A stretch of 64,000 bases of DNA from Proteobacteria bacterium 005FR1 (GCA_026192395.1 WACF01000001.1:366977-430976); one strand, 5' to 3'. Counted from the first letter of the stretch, positions 15,776-25,348 are shown. The notes: generated by a model from the letters alone, not told the origin. Numbers and translations: made by a program.

Positions 15776-17488
15776 TTATTCAGCTGCGCTCAGCTTTGCT
15801 TCATCCAGATAGCGGAAGCGGAAGGCGCCGAACAGCATTTCCTCCCAGCTTTGCTCGCCCCAGCGAACATCGATGCTCGGATCCGGGTTGGCCGGGTTCT
15901 GGGTCGAGTTGTCCCAGGAGGTGCGGTAGACGACCTTGGTGCCCGCCGGCAGTACCTTGGGTTCGTCGAGAACGTAGGTGGTCTGCCAATTGAAGTCGTA
16001 GTTGGGCACGTTCAGCAGGGTCTCGGTCCTGCCGTCCGGGTACTGGACTTGAAACTCCATGGCCTTACCCCGGAAATGGGCGTGGGGCAGGATGCTGTAC
16101 AGCAGGATGTCGCGCTTGATCGGGAAAACGGACTCTTCCCAATGCTCCTTCACGCCGGCCGGAATCAGCAGGTTCGGCTTGGCCAGATACTGCGAGTGCT
16201 GCTCATGCGCCGGGGCCTCGTCATGGAAATAGATCCCGAGACGGGTCGCATCGGTCTCCGGCTTGCCGTAGGTGGTGTAGTGCATCTGGAAGCGGAAAGT
16301 CGCGTCCTTGGGCAGGAATACGCCAGTACCTGCCGGGAATTCATAGCCGGCGTCCCCCGGGACATAGCCCGGCAGGCTGCTGCCGCCGTTCTTGTGGGAG
16401 AAGCTGATGATGGTGTGATGGAGCACCGCGCGGGAGCCGGGCAGCACCTGGACCGCCTTGATCCACACGTCCTTGCCCAGCGGGTTCTTCACATCCAGAT
16501 ACTTGTAGTCCACCACACCGGTAGCGGGCACGTCGGTGGCCGGCACGTCGACGATCGCATCCGGCTCGCCCATGGCCCACTCACGGACGTCGGGCTTGTA
16601 GTTCGCCAGCGTGTCTTCGCCCTTGCCGCGGGGCGCGCCGGCTTCGATCCAGTGAACCAGCTTCTTGGTTTCTTCCTCGCTCAGTGATCGGTCGTTTTCG
16701 AAGGTCCCGATATGCGGGTCGGCGTGCCAGGGCGGCATGCGCTTGGTGCGGACCACTTCCCGGATCATTGGCGCGAAGCCGCGGATCATCGCGTAGCTGT
16801 TCATGGCAAAGGGACCGATGCCGCCATCGCGGTGGCAGTCCACGCATTTGTCGATCAGGATCGGCGCGATGTCGTCAGCATAGGAGATTTCCTTGTGCGC
16901 GTCGCGGCGGGCCAATTCCGGCAGGGTCACCGCGCAGCCTTTCGCGTCGCTCGCAGCCACCTTGACCGCCTTTCCGGCAATCAGCGCGTCCAGCGCGTCC
17001 GCCACGTAGTCGGCGGAGGATGACTTCTGGCCCAGGCCGCCATTGAGCGCGCCCCGGTAGACCACCTTCCAGCCCCGCGGATCGATCACAAAGGTCTCGG
17101 CCATGCGCTCAAGGCCCAGGGACTCGCCAATCAACTGCGTGGAGTCCAGCAGAATCGGCGTCTCGATACCCAGTTTGGCCGCTTCCTTGGCAATGCTTTC
17201 CCGGTCGTCCTGCAGGTTGGAGTTGATCATCAGGAAGGCCACGCCGTCCTTGCCATAACGGTCCTGCAGCGCCTTGTAGCTGCCAAGCGCTTCCTTGACC
17301 ACCGGGCAATCGTTGCCGTGAACCATCAGCACCACCGCCTTCATGTCGGACAGGTAGTGCAGTTCGTGCATCGAGCCGGCATGGTCCAGCAGCTTGAAGT
17401 TATCAACCCGATCTCCCGGCGTCAGGGCGAGGGCTGGGCCCGCCATGCCCGTGAACAGCAGCGGAAGCAGGAGCGATCTTAGTTTCAT
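15776..17488 (-). CDS. secreted redoxin - cytochrome c - copper monooxygenase-like fusion protein
   Basis: A 570-residue exported protein (signal peptide to about residue 21) with three modules. Residues 22-175 are a thioredoxin-fold AhpC/TSA-type domain with a single active-region cysteine (C61, NDCPVVK). Residues 200-290 are a cytochrome c domain with heme motif CVDCH at 215-219 and a likely axial Met at 251. Residues 340-560 resemble the copper type II ascorbate-dependent monooxygenases: H357/H358 and H403 fit the first copper site, H469/H471 and M551 the second. All six copper ligands are in the order known for PHM. Substrate and electron donor are unknown. It is monocistronic. Confidence 0.82.
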   Translation of the reverse strand: MKLRSLLLPLLFTGMAGPALALTPGDRVDNFKLLDHAGSMHELHYLSDMKAVVLMVHGNDCPVVKEALGSYKALQDRYGKDGVAFLMINSNLQDDRESIAKEAAKLGIETPILLDSTQLIGESLGLERMAETFVIDPRGWKVVYRGALNGGLGQKSSSADYVADALDALIAGKAVKVAASDAKGCAVTLPELARRDAHKEISYADDIAPILIDKCVDCHRDGGIGPFAMNSYAMIRGFAPMIREVVRTKRMPPWHADPHIGTFENDRSLSEEETKKLVHWIEAGAPRGKGEDTLANYKPDVREWAMGEPDAIVDVPATDVPATGVVDYKYLDVKNPLGKDVWIKAVQVLPGSRAVLHHTIISFSHKNGGSSLPGYVPGDAGYEFPAGTGVFLPKDATFRFQMHYTTYGKPETDATRLGIYFHDEAPAHEQHSQYLAKPNLLIPAGVKEHWEESVFPIKRDILLYSILPHAHFRGKAMEFQVQYPDGRTETLLNVPNYDFNWQTTYVLDEPKVLPAGTKVVYRTSWDNSTQNPANPDPSIDVRWGEQSWEEMLFGAFRFRYLDEAKLSAAE

Positions 17489-17828
17489 AATTACCTCATG
17501 TTCTGATGAAATCGATCGTTGTACGCCAGTCGCTGTCTGGCGCAGACAAAAAGGGTCGGCAATGAAACCCGATTTCTACCGGGGAGTGTATTGATTTAAC
17601 CGTTATTTACCGATCACTCAAAGTCGGTTCGCCGAAGGACGTGGATAACTGCAAATTGCTACTGCCTGTCCGCCTAATCATTGCGGACGCGCCTTTCGTT
17701 TAGACACGCTGCAAAATAATTCCAGCGCTTTGCAAAAAACTCCAAGCATGAATGTGACGAAGTCTTCAAGCTGTGCGCCCGAGTCATGCCGTTTGGCTCG
17801 GTTATCTTATTCGAAAGGAGAAAGAATC
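17489..17828. other. intergenic region upstream of the Tad pilus locus
   Basis: 340 bp between the divergent redoxin-fusion gene and the flp pilin gene, so promoters for both should be here. A 6-bp dyad with a 3-bp gap (TGTCTG/CAGACA, 17534-17548) lies close to the redoxin gene and could be an operator. No promoter pair is clear enough to call. Confidence 0.5.
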
Positions 17829-18020
17829 ATGGAGAAGTTTATTGCAGGAATTGAGCGCTTTTGGCGTGAGGAAGAAGGTTCCGAAGTAGTGGAGTGGGCG
17901 TTGGTCGCGGGCCTGATTGTGGCTGTCGGTGCGACCGTGATGGTTACCATCGGAGACGGCGCACGTACTCACTTGACAACCCTCGCAAACCTTTTGGGGG
18001 GGGGCGCGGCGACTCAATAG
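17829..18020 (+). CDS. flp: Flp-type class IVb pilin
   Basis: Major pilin of the Tad system, 63 residues, starting at an ATG eight bases after AAAGGAG. The prepilin pattern is a charged leader (RFWREEEG) followed by SEVVEWALVAGLIVAVGATVM, with the processing site after the Gly and Glu at +5. The residue after that Glu is Trp, where Flp pilins normally have Tyr. Long frames upstream of this ATG have no support. It is the first gene of the tad cluster and is followed by a stable stem-loop that may raise pilin expression over the downstream genes. Confidence 0.92.
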   Translation: MEKFIAGIERFWREEEGSEVVEWALVAGLIVAVGATVMVTIGDGARTHLTTLANLLGGGAATQ

Positions 18021-18028
18021 GTCCACAG

Positions 18029-18061
18029 AGAATGAATGCCGGCGGCGTCGGCATTCATTCT
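18029..18061 (+). terminator. stem-loop between flp and the prepilin peptidase gene
   Basis: A 13-bp perfect inverted repeat (18029-18041/18049-18061) with a seven-base loop, nine bases past the pilin stop. No T run follows. It probably protects the abundant pilin message or attenuates read-through into the assembly genes. Confidence 0.6.
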
Positions 18062-18086
18062 GAATCGAAGTGTCAGGATTAATTTT

Positions 18087-18629
18087 ATGTTTTTTGCCGA
18101 TTTGGTTCTGCTGGTGGTGGTCTGGTGCGCGGCTTTCGTGGACATCAGAAAACGGAAAGTCCCCAATTGGCTTGTCCTTACATTGGTGGTTACGGGTATG
18201 AGCGTTCAGACCTTATTGCATGGGCTAGAAGGGGCTGCGGTGGGTATGTCGGGGCTGTTCGTCGGCATGGCTGTCTTGCTGCCCGGCTACCTTGGCGGCG
18301 CAACCGGCGCGGGCGATGTGAAGTTGATGGGAGCGGTTGGTACCTTCATGGGAGTGACAGGCGCATTGATGGCAGCAGTGGCCAGCCTGATCGTGGGGGC
18401 AGTGATCGCTCTCGGGTTCATGCTGGTGACACTGTTTGTGCCGACTTTGCAGACACCATGGCAGCGCTACGGGTTGATGGTAAGGAGTCTTGTGGTCACC
18501 GGCCGTCCTGTCTATCTGAAGCCGGCCGCCGGCGAGATCATGGGGCGACGCTTCCCGTTCGCAGTTTCAATCGCCGCCGGTACGACGGCGACTGTAGTTT
18601 ACCCATGGTTGGGGAGCGGCGCATTTTGA
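18087..18629 (+). CDS. tadV: prepilin peptidase TadV/CpaA
   Basis: Inner-membrane aspartic protease that cleaves Flp prepilin and TadE/TadF-type pseudopilins. The 180-residue protein has six hydrophobic segments and both catalytic aspartates: D19 in FVDIRKRKVPN and D77 in GATGAGDVKL. It is shorter than type IV PilD because the methylase domain is absent, as normal for TadV. ATG 18087 (AGGA nine bases before it) is preferred to an upstream start that would overlap the stem-loop. Confidence 0.9.
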   Translation: MFFADLVLLVVVWCAAFVDIRKRKVPNWLVLTLVVTGMSVQTLLHGLEGAAVGMSGLFVGMAVLLPGYLGGATGAGDVKLMGAVGTFMGVTGALMAAVASLIVGAVIALGFMLVTLFVPTLQTPWQRYGLMVRSLVVTGRPVYLKPAAGEIMGRRFPFAVSIAAGTTATVVYPWLGSGAF

Positions 18630-18671
18630 TTCTCCTGCTCGCAGTACATTCACACAGGAAGGGATTGCAGG

Positions 18672-20015
18672 ATGTCGATTAGTCTTTCAAGTCAGATTTC
18701 AAAAGAAGAACGGGACAGAACGGACGCCCAGAGCTTCCAGGTTGCACAGCGACCTCGAGCATTCCGCGATACCGGCCTGACCGAGTTGTATGCTGCCGAT
18801 CTGATTTCAAAGCACCTCTTTGAGCGGGGTGTCCTCGACCTCCAGCAGGTGATGCAGTGCACGGCACTGACAGGCGGGCAGGTCGAAGAGATATTCGCGT
18901 TGCTTCGCGAGCAGGGGAGAGCGGAAATACGTGGCACCACGTCAGGTGGTTTGCTTCGCTTCGCGCTTACGGAGAAAGGTCGCGCGGCTGCACAGGAAGC
19001 GCTCTATCGCGACGGCTACATCGGTCCTGCACCTGTGCCGCTCGATCAGTACACCGCAGTGGTGAAGGCGCAGGCCCTGTCGTCGCGCGGACTGAGTCGC
19101 GAGTCCGTACACAGCGCGTTTGACGGCGTGGCTATCCGAGCTGAAGTGCTCGATCAGCTGGGGCCAGCGATGTATTCAGGTCGGGCGATATTCATCTACG
19201 GCGACGCGGGCACCGGGAAAACCTTTATTGCCCGAAGATTGACACGGCTGATGGGCGGCGATGTTCTCATCCCTCACGCTGTGTTGGTCGCAGGCAAAGC
19301 GGTGCGGTTGTTCGATGGCGGGGTGCATGAGCCTGTTGCTGACGCGCAGGAAGACTCGCTGTTTCTCGACCGCGGCCACGATCCTCGTTATGTATTATGT
19401 AAGCGACCTCAGGTCGTGGTTGGCGGCGAACTGACCATGGATCAACTGGAAGTGCAGTTCGACCCAGCAACGCGAATTCACCACGCGCCGGCTCAAATGC
19501 GCGCCAACAATGGCATGCTGGTGATCGATGATTTGGGCCGGCAGCGTATGCGCCCGGAAGAATTGTTCAATCGGTGGATCGTGCCTATGGAGGATCGCAT
19601 CGACTATCTGAGTCTGCGAAGCGGACAGCACTTCGAAATCCCCTTCGATGTCGCCTTGGTTTTTTCCAGCAACAAGCATCCGCTGGAGCTGGCGGATCAG
19701 GCCTTCTTGCGGCGCATCGGTTACAAAATCAAATTCGAGCCGCTGAACCGCGAGGAGTACCGGAGCCTGTGGGAGCAGGAATGTGAACGTCAGTCCATCG
19801 CTGCCGAGCCGCATATTGCGGAGTTCATGCTGGACGAACTTCACGCTCGCCAAAAGGTTCCATTGCTTCCATGCCACCCTCGCGACTTGATCGGTTTGGC
19901 GACCGATTTTCTCCGCTACCGGGGCGGCGATGGACTTACTGAGGAGTCGCTGCGCTGGGCCTGGCAAAACTACTTCGTGCAATCGGAAAGCAGCGGCAAG
20001 GAGGGTGAATCATGA
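18672..20015 (+). CDS. AAA ATPase with N-terminal winged-helix segment, in the tad locus
   Basis: A 447-residue ATPase. Residues about 45-112 look like a winged-helix domain (helix-turn-helix then GLLRFALTEKGRAAAQEAL). The ATPase core has Walker A GDAGTGKT at 177-184, Walker B in MLVIDDLG and a sensor-like FSSNKHPL. It is unlike TadA or TadZ, and is not among the classical Tad components. Its stop overlaps the cpaB start (ATGA), so it is produced with the pilus genes. It may be an assembly remodelling or regulatory ATPase; this is inference. Confidence 0.82.
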   Translation: MSISLSSQISKEERDRTDAQSFQVAQRPRAFRDTGLTELYAADLISKHLFERGVLDLQQVMQCTALTGGQVEEIFALLREQGRAEIRGTTSGGLLRFALTEKGRAAAQEALYRDGYIGPAPVPLDQYTAVVKAQALSSRGLSRESVHSAFDGVAIRAEVLDQLGPAMYSGRAIFIYGDAGTGKTFIARRLTRLMGGDVLIPHAVLVAGKAVRLFDGGVHEPVADAQEDSLFLDRGHDPRYVLCKRPQVVVGGELTMDQLEVQFDPATRIHHAPAQMRANNGMLVIDDLGRQRMRPEELFNRWIVPMEDRIDYLSLRSGQHFEIPFDVALVFSSNKHPLELADQAFLRRIGYKIKFEPLNREEYRSLWEQECERQSIAAEPHIAEFMLDELHARQKVPLLPCHPRDLIGLATDFLRYRGGDGLTEESLRWAWQNYFVQSESSGKEGES

Positions 20016-20794
20016 CAAGGAAGGGCATTATCGCCATGTTGGGAATTTCCGTGGTGATGGCCATGGGAGCAGCCAGGATGGCCAACAACTGGGTGCAGGA
20101 GCGAATGGGTACCGCGGCAAATGCCAGCGGTTCGTCGGTGGTAGTCGCCGCCGTTTCCATTCCTTTTGGCCGAACCATTGAAGCGAAAGACTTGCGAATG
20201 ATGGAGCTGCCTCCAGAGGCGGTTCCCGAAGGAAGCTTCAAGACTATCGACGAGGTGGTGGGTCGCGTCAGCTCGCAGTCCCTGTTTACCGGTGAAGTCG
20301 TTCTGGCGGGTCGTGTGGCGGAACACCTGGGCGGCAGTGCGCTGGCCGCCGTGCTCGAACCGGGCATGCGCGCGATCAGTGTCCGCGTCGACGATGTCGC
20401 CGGCGTAGCGGGTTTCCTGTTGCCGGGCAACCTGGTTGACGTGGTCTCCAGCAAGCGCAGCGGAGGGAATCGCGAAGTGGAATCGCGAACCATTCTGCAG
20501 CAAATCAAGGTGCTGGCCGTCGATCAGATCGCTTCGCAAGAGCAGGATAGCCCCGTCATTGTAAGGGCAGTCACTCTGGCGGTGACGCCCAAACAGGCGG
20601 AGCGTCTGTTCGAAGCGACCCAGGAAGGCAGGGTCCAGCTCACGCTGCGTAATCCCCTGGACAAGTCGGAAGGCGAAGTGGAGAAAGTCGCTGCCAGGCC
20701 GAAACCTCGCGCAACGTCCGCACCGCGGCATCGACACGTACGGGTGAGCGTAATCCGGGGTACCGAGATGGGGTCTACCAACGTTCACGAATAA
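20012..20794 (+). CDS. cpaB: Flp pilus assembly protein CpaB/RcpC
   Basis: Periplasmic Tad component anchored by an N-terminal membrane segment (residues 5-22). The SAF-type domain spans about 40-110 (VVVAAVSIPFGRTIEAKDLRMMELP ... GEVVLAGRV), followed by the conserved RAISVRVDDVAGVAGFLLPGNLVDV. It supports the outer-membrane secretin RcpA, which is encoded next. 260 residues, normal for the family. It overlaps the ATPase gene by four bases. Confidence 0.92.
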   Translation: MTRKGIIAMLGISVVMAMGAARMANNWVQERMGTAANASGSSVVVAAVSIPFGRTIEAKDLRMMELPPEAVPEGSFKTIDEVVGRVSSQSLFTGEVVLAGRVAEHLGGSALAAVLEPGMRAISVRVDDVAGVAGFLLPGNLVDVVSSKRSGGNREVESRTILQQIKVLAVDQIASQEQDSPVIVRAVTLAVTPKQAERLFEATQEGRVQLTLRNPLDKSEGEVEKVAARPKPRATSAPRHRHVRVSVIRGTEMGSTNVHE

Positions 20795-20833
20795 CTCGCA
20801 AAAACACACAACAATGACAGGCAGGGAAGCTGT

Positions 20834-22432
20834 ATGAGGAAATTCGACAGGAAGAATCGCCTGGCCTTGTGGGGCCTGATGTTGGGTTTTGCATGGGCTC
20901 AGCTGGCTGGCGCTCAGTCACGACCGGTCGAGGTGAAAATGCCCGACCCGGGCGATGCCTTGAAGGTGGACGTTTCTCTCAACAAGTCGCAGGTGCTCGA
21001 CTTTCCCCGCCCGGTAAAGATCCTTTCCATCGGCAATCCGGACGTGGCGGACGTGGTGGTGGTCCGGGCCAGCCAGGTTTATGTGCTAGGCAAGTCACTG
21101 GGCAACACCAATGTGGTGCTCTGGGATGAAAACGAAAAGGTGCAGGGCACGCTGAACATCCATGTGACTCACGACCTGGAGGCGCTCAAGGCAAATCTTC
21201 ATCAGCTATTGCCTGACGAGCAAATTCAGGTGCGGTCGTCCAACGGCAAAATCATCCTGACCGGCGAATTGAGCAGTGCGGACCGCATGGATGCAGCCAT
21301 GCGTCTGGCCACCGGTTTTGCGGGAGTTCAACAAGAGGGTGAGCCACCGCCCATCCTCAATCTGATGCAAGTGGGCGGCGCGCAGCAGGTCATGCTTGAG
21401 GTGAAAGTGGCTGAAGTCTCCCGTACCCTGATGAAGCGACTGGATGTTCAGTTCAATTTTCTCAACATCGCCGACTCCGCACTGAAGGTCGGTGGCGTCA
21501 ATGGCGGGGCCACATTCCCCGATGCGCTGTTCGAGCCGGACGGTGTACGCTTGCCGGTGTTCGATGACTTCCAAACGCCCATCGGCCCGATGATCGACGA
21601 GTTTGCGCCCATCGACAATACCATCAAAGACGTGGGCCTGTTCGCCAGCTACCTCGAAGACGACTGGTTGCTCAATCTGATATTGGATGCCGGCAACACG
21701 GAAGGCGTCGCCAAGATTCTCGCCGAGCCGAATCTGACCACCCTTACCGGTGAACAGGCCAAATTCCTGGCTGGCGGGGAATTCCCGATTCCTGTCCCAC
21801 AACGGGAAGGACAGGTGACGATCGAGTACAAGGAGTTTGGGGTCAGTCTCGGATTCCTGCCGGTCATTCTGAATTCAGGGGTTATCAATCTTCAGGTCAG
21901 CGTCGCGGTTTCAGACCTCATTAGTGCAAACAGTGTCATCACCGGCCTTGGGGATGAAGCTTCCCGGCAATTGTTTGTGCCCGCGCTTTCAAAAAGAAGC
22001 GCTCATTCCACCGTCGAACTCGGCAATGGTCAGACAATTGCCATTGCCGGCATGCTCAATGAGCGGCTTCGCGAAAACGTCGACAAGTTTCCGGGTCTGG
22101 GCGATATACCGATTCTCGGCCAGCTATTCCGCAGTCAGGAATTCCGCAAAGAGCAAACCGAGCTGGTGATCTTCGTCACCCCGCGCCTTGCCAAGCCCAT
22201 TACGCCTGAAGAGATCCGTTTGCCCACGGGCAGCTTCGTCGCTCCCAGCGACTGGGAATACTATCTGCTCGGCCGCTACCATCCGGCCGAAGAAAACAGA
22301 GACGAAGCGGAGAATCGGGCTGCATCCGCGCAAGCGAACGCGAATGCCAATCCAGGCGCCCGGGCCGACATCGATCCCTTGCTGAATCGACGTGACGGAG
22401 GAACCGAGGGGCGCTTTGGACATGATCTTTAA
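20834..22432 (+). CDS. rcpA: Tad secretin RcpA/CpaC
   Basis: Outer-membrane channel for the Flp pilus, 532 residues. A signal peptide (to about residue 26) is followed by the pilus/BON-type N-terminal domain (VLDFPRPVKILSIGNPDVADVVV), a BON-like repeat and the secretin domain, seen in VMLEVKVAEVSRTLMKRL, ILAEPNLTTLTGEQAKFLAGGEFPIPV and the C-terminal KFPGLGDIPILGQLFRS. The last 80 residues are Ala/Asn/Arg-rich and poorly conserved. Ribosome site AGGGAAG before ATG 20834. Confidence 0.93.
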   Translation: MRKFDRKNRLALWGLMLGFAWAQLAGAQSRPVEVKMPDPGDALKVDVSLNKSQVLDFPRPVKILSIGNPDVADVVVVRASQVYVLGKSLGNTNVVLWDENEKVQGTLNIHVTHDLEALKANLHQLLPDEQIQVRSSNGKIILTGELSSADRMDAAMRLATGFAGVQQEGEPPPILNLMQVGGAQQVMLEVKVAEVSRTLMKRLDVQFNFLNIADSALKVGGVNGGATFPDALFEPDGVRLPVFDDFQTPIGPMIDEFAPIDNTIKDVGLFASYLEDDWLLNLILDAGNTEGVAKILAEPNLTTLTGEQAKFLAGGEFPIPVPQREGQVTIEYKEFGVSLGFLPVILNSGVINLQVSVAVSDLISANSVITGLGDEASRQLFVPALSKRSAHSTVELGNGQTIAIAGMLNERLRENVDKFPGLGDIPILGQLFRSQEFRKEQTELVIFVTPRLAKPITPEEIRLPTGSFVAPSDWEYYLLGRYHPAEENRDEAENRAASAQANANANPGARADIDPLLNRRDGGTEGRFGHDL

Positions 22433-22471
22433 CGCGGCGCAATCAAGCGCGAGTCAAAAAGGAGAGGATTT

Positions 22472-22723
22472 GTGTTGAAGAGGATAGCAATCATTGCAGC
22501 CGGCACAGTGCTCACCGCCTGTGCCGGATCCCCCGGCGAAGATCTGCCGCCATTCGGTGAAACCGTCATGGCGATCAAGGAAGCTCAGACCTGGAACGAA
22601 GGCGACGCCGTACCAACGCTCACCGGAGAGCGGGGCACTCGGAGTCTGGAAGCTTACCGCAACCGCGGTGCTGAAGGCGGCCGGCAAGCCACCAGTGAAA
22701 CCGTCGAGATTGGTGGCAAATAG
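22472..22723 (+). CDS. small lipoprotein in the tad locus
   Basis: An 83-residue protein starting at GTG 22472 behind AAGGAGAGG. The signal MLKRIAIIAAGTVLTAC ends in a lipobox at Cys17, leaving a mature protein of about 66 residues. Its place between secretin and tadZ genes is where a CpaD or RcpB-type lipoprotein is often found, but it is far shorter and I see no sequence similarity. It could be a pilotin-like partner for the secretin; that is inference. Confidence 0.72.
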   Translation: MLKRIAIIAAGTVLTACAGSPGEDLPPFGETVMAIKEAQTWNEGDAVPTLTGERGTRSLEAYRNRGAEGGRQATSETVEIGGK

Positions 22724-22765
22724 GGCTGCGTAGGCAATGCGGTTCTTTGAAGATCAGAGGAAGAT

Positions 22766-23953
22766 ATGCGCAACAGACTGGAAGTACTGCTTGCCGGCAG
22801 GTCAAAGGACGACCTGACGGAGCTTGAAAAAGTGCTGAACGAGCGCAGCGATGTGCGAGTCAGCACCAAAATGTTCGTGAACGGACATGCCGACCCGCTG
22901 CAGGATGTATTCCCGACGCCGGATGCGGTAATCCTGCTGGTGAGTCGAAACTGGCAGGCCGAACTGGAATCTCTGCAAAAGCGGCCAGCCATCAACCGAC
23001 CTGCATTGCTGGTTATCGGCGAGGAGGGCAACGCCGAATTGATCAAAGTGGCGATGCGGGCCGGTGCCCGGGATTTTCTGTCGCCCCCGCTCAACGAAGG
23101 CGATCTGGAAAACTTCCTTGCACAACTGCTGCGCGAAAAACGCACTGAGTCGAGCCACAAGGCGGCGCGCCTCACGGCAGTCATCAATGCGAAAGGTGGC
23201 TCCGGCGCAAGCACCCTGGCCGCGAATCTATCCCATATTCTGGCCAGTTCGCTGGACAAGCGCACTGTCCTCGTGGACATGGACCTGCAGTTCGGTTCAT
23301 TGCCTCTGTATTTCAATCTCAGTCCGCGTACGGGTCTGATCCGGGCGCTGGAACTGGTGGATAGCCTCGATCTTCTCGCGCTGGAAGGCTATGTCTGCTC
23401 TTACCAGGACGGACTCGACATCATGGCGGCGACGCCGGAAGACCGGGTCACGGTATCCGAAGTACCGGAAGACCGGGTGGAAATGCTGCTGAAGCTTCTC
23501 GGCGAAGCTTACGATGATATTGTCGTCGATGTGCCTCGCTGGATCAGCGGTGCGACGGCGGCGGTTCTGGAGCATGCGGACAAGATCCTGATAACGATGG
23601 AGCAAAGCGTCACGGATCTGCGCGATGCGCAACAGCTGGTGGCCGTGCTGCGCCGCGAGTTGAACATTGCCGAATCACAGCTCACCATCGTGGTGAATCG
23701 CTTCAACAAGAATCATCCGGTGACCATCAAGGACATTGGCGGCGCACTGCCCGGCGTCCGCACCATCACCTTGCCAAACGACTTCAAGCGCGTGAGCCAA
23801 AGCATCGACATTGGCACTCCGCTGGCTGAGTTTGCCGCCGGTGCACCGATTACCCGCAGACTGCAAGAGCTGGCGAAATCGCTGACCGAAAGTGAAGGGC
23901 AACTGCGCACCCGCGCTTCCCGATGGAGCCTTTTGAACTGGGCACGACAATAG
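22766..23953 (+). CDS. tadZ: Tad localisation ATPase TadZ/CpaE
   Basis: MinD/ParA-superfamily protein that positions the Tad machine, 395 residues. Residues 1-125 form a receiver-like domain lacking a clear phospho-acceptor; residues 135-380 form the ATPase-like domain. The deviant Walker A is KGGSGAST at 143-150, with Ala in place of the usual P-loop Lys, as is common for TadZ. VLVDMDLQFGS is the Walker A' region and DDIVVDVPRW the Walker B-like segment. Confidence 0.92.
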   Translation: MRNRLEVLLAGRSKDDLTELEKVLNERSDVRVSTKMFVNGHADPLQDVFPTPDAVILLVSRNWQAELESLQKRPAINRPALLVIGEEGNAELIKVAMRAGARDFLSPPLNEGDLENFLAQLLREKRTESSHKAARLTAVINAKGGSGASTLAANLSHILASSLDKRTVLVDMDLQFGSLPLYFNLSPRTGLIRALELVDSLDLLALEGYVCSYQDGLDIMAATPEDRVTVSEVPEDRVEMLLKLLGEAYDDIVVDVPRWISGATAAVLEHADKILITMEQSVTDLRDAQQLVAVLRRELNIAESQLTIVVNRFNKNHPVTIKDIGGALPGVRTITLPNDFKRVSQSIDIGTPLAEFAAGAPITRRLQELAKSLTESEGQLRTRASRWSLLNWARQ

Positions 23954-23971
23954 ATACGAGGAGAAGCATCG

Positions 23972-25348
23972 ATGTTACTGCGACAACGGACGTCCGCGGT
24001 GGAGCCAGCTGAAAACGTGCAAAAAAGCTGGACTGCCCCTGCCTCGCGCGATATGCAAGGCGAAACCAGCCCGCTTTCCCGGGAAGAGCAGGATTTCAAA
24101 GAGTCCTTGTTCAACCGCCTGGTAAAAACGCTCGACCTTTCTCTGCTAGGTGGGCTGGGGGATCGCGAAGCCCGCAGCCAGATCCAACAGGTCTGCGAAG
24201 CGATCATGCGGGAGGAAAGCCTCCCGTTCAATGCAGTGGTCAGACAGCGCATCATCAAAGACTTGCAAGACGAAGTTTTGGGTCTGGGGCCCCTGGAGGC
24301 ATTGCTGGCCGACAACACCGTGTCGGATATTCTGGTGAACGGAACAGAACCGATCTTTGTCGAACGACATGGCAAGCTCCAGCAGACCAGTCTGCGCTTC
24401 AGCAGCGACCGTCACCTGTTGACCATCATCGATCGGATCGTCTCGCAGGTCGGTCGTCGCATCGATGAGTCGTCGCCGATGGTGGATGCCCGGCTCAAGG
24501 ACGGATCGCGGGTGAACGCCGTGGTGCCGCCGCTGGCAATCGATGGACCGATCCTTTCCATTCGCCGGTTTTCAGTGGACAAGCTCACGGCTGAAAACCT
24601 TGTGGAACTTGGGGCCGTAACGGCGGATGTGATAAGGGTGCTGCAGGCCGCGGTAAAGTCCCGGCTCAACGTCCTTGTTTCCGGTGGTACCGGTGCCGGT
24701 AAGACGACCATGCTCAACGTGCTGTCCAGCTTCATCCCCCACGACGAGCGGATTGTCACCATCGAGGACTCCGCCGAACTTCAACTGCAGCAAATACATG
24801 TGGTGCGCCTGGAAACAAGGCCGCCAAACATCGAAGGACGGGGCGAAGTCTCCCAGCGCGATCTTGTCCGCAACAGTCTGCGGATGCGTCCTGACCGCAT
24901 CATCATCGGTGAGGTTCGTGGTGGCGAAGCGGTGGACATGCTGCAGGCAATGAACACCGGCCACGATGGATCGCTGACGACCATACACGCCAATACACCC
25001 CGAGATGCATTGACACGGATTGAGAGCATGGTCGCCATGAGCGGCGTTAACCTTCCACCGAAGCCACTGCGTGCGCAGATTGCGTCGGCAATCGACGTGG
25101 TTATCCAACTCGAACGGCACGAGGACGGCAAGCGTCGCCTGGTGAGCGTGCAGGAGATAAACGGGCAGGAGGGCGATGTGATTACGATGTCGGAAATCTT
25201 TGCCTTCCAGCGGGAGGGCATCGACGAAGAAGGTCGTGTTCTGGGCAAGCTTGCAGCCACCGGCGTGGTGCCACATTTCTTCGAACATCTGCGTCGACGA
25301 GGCATGGATATCGGTCTCGAGGTCTTTCAGCCCCGGCAGGAGTGGTAA
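23972..25348 (+). CDS. tadA: Tad pilus assembly ATPase TadA/CpaF
   Basis: Hexameric secretion ATPase that powers Flp pilus assembly, 458 residues. Walker [10 protein letters not shown] is at 238-246, followed by the Asp box ([14 protein letters not shown]), Walker B region ([15 protein letters not shown]) and His box ([19 protein letters not shown]). The N-terminal domain (about 40-200) is typical of CpaF. It is followed at once by tadB, with no gap between stop and start. Confidence 0.95.
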   Translation: MLLRQRTSAVEPAENVQKSWTAPASRDMQGETSPLSREEQDFKESLFNRLVKTLDLSLLGGLGDREARSQIQQVCEAIMREESLPFNAVVRQRIIKDLQDEVLGLGPLEALLADNTVSDILVNGTEPIFVERHGKLQQTSLRFSSDRHLLTIIDRIVSQVGRRIDESSPMVDARLKDGSRVNAVVPPLAIDGPILSIRRFSVDKLTAENLVELGAVTADVIRVLQAAVKSRLNVLVSGGTGAGKTTMLNVLSSFIPHDERIVTIEDSAELQLQQIHVVRLETRPPNIEGRGEVSQRDLVRNSLRMRPDRIIIGEVRGGEAVDMLQAMNTGHDGSLTTIHANTPRDALTRIESMVAMSGVNLPPKPLRAQIASAIDVVIQLERHEDGKRRLVSVQEINGQEGDVITMSEIFAFQREGIDEEGRVLGKLAATGVVPHFFEHLRRRGMDIGLEVFQPRQEW

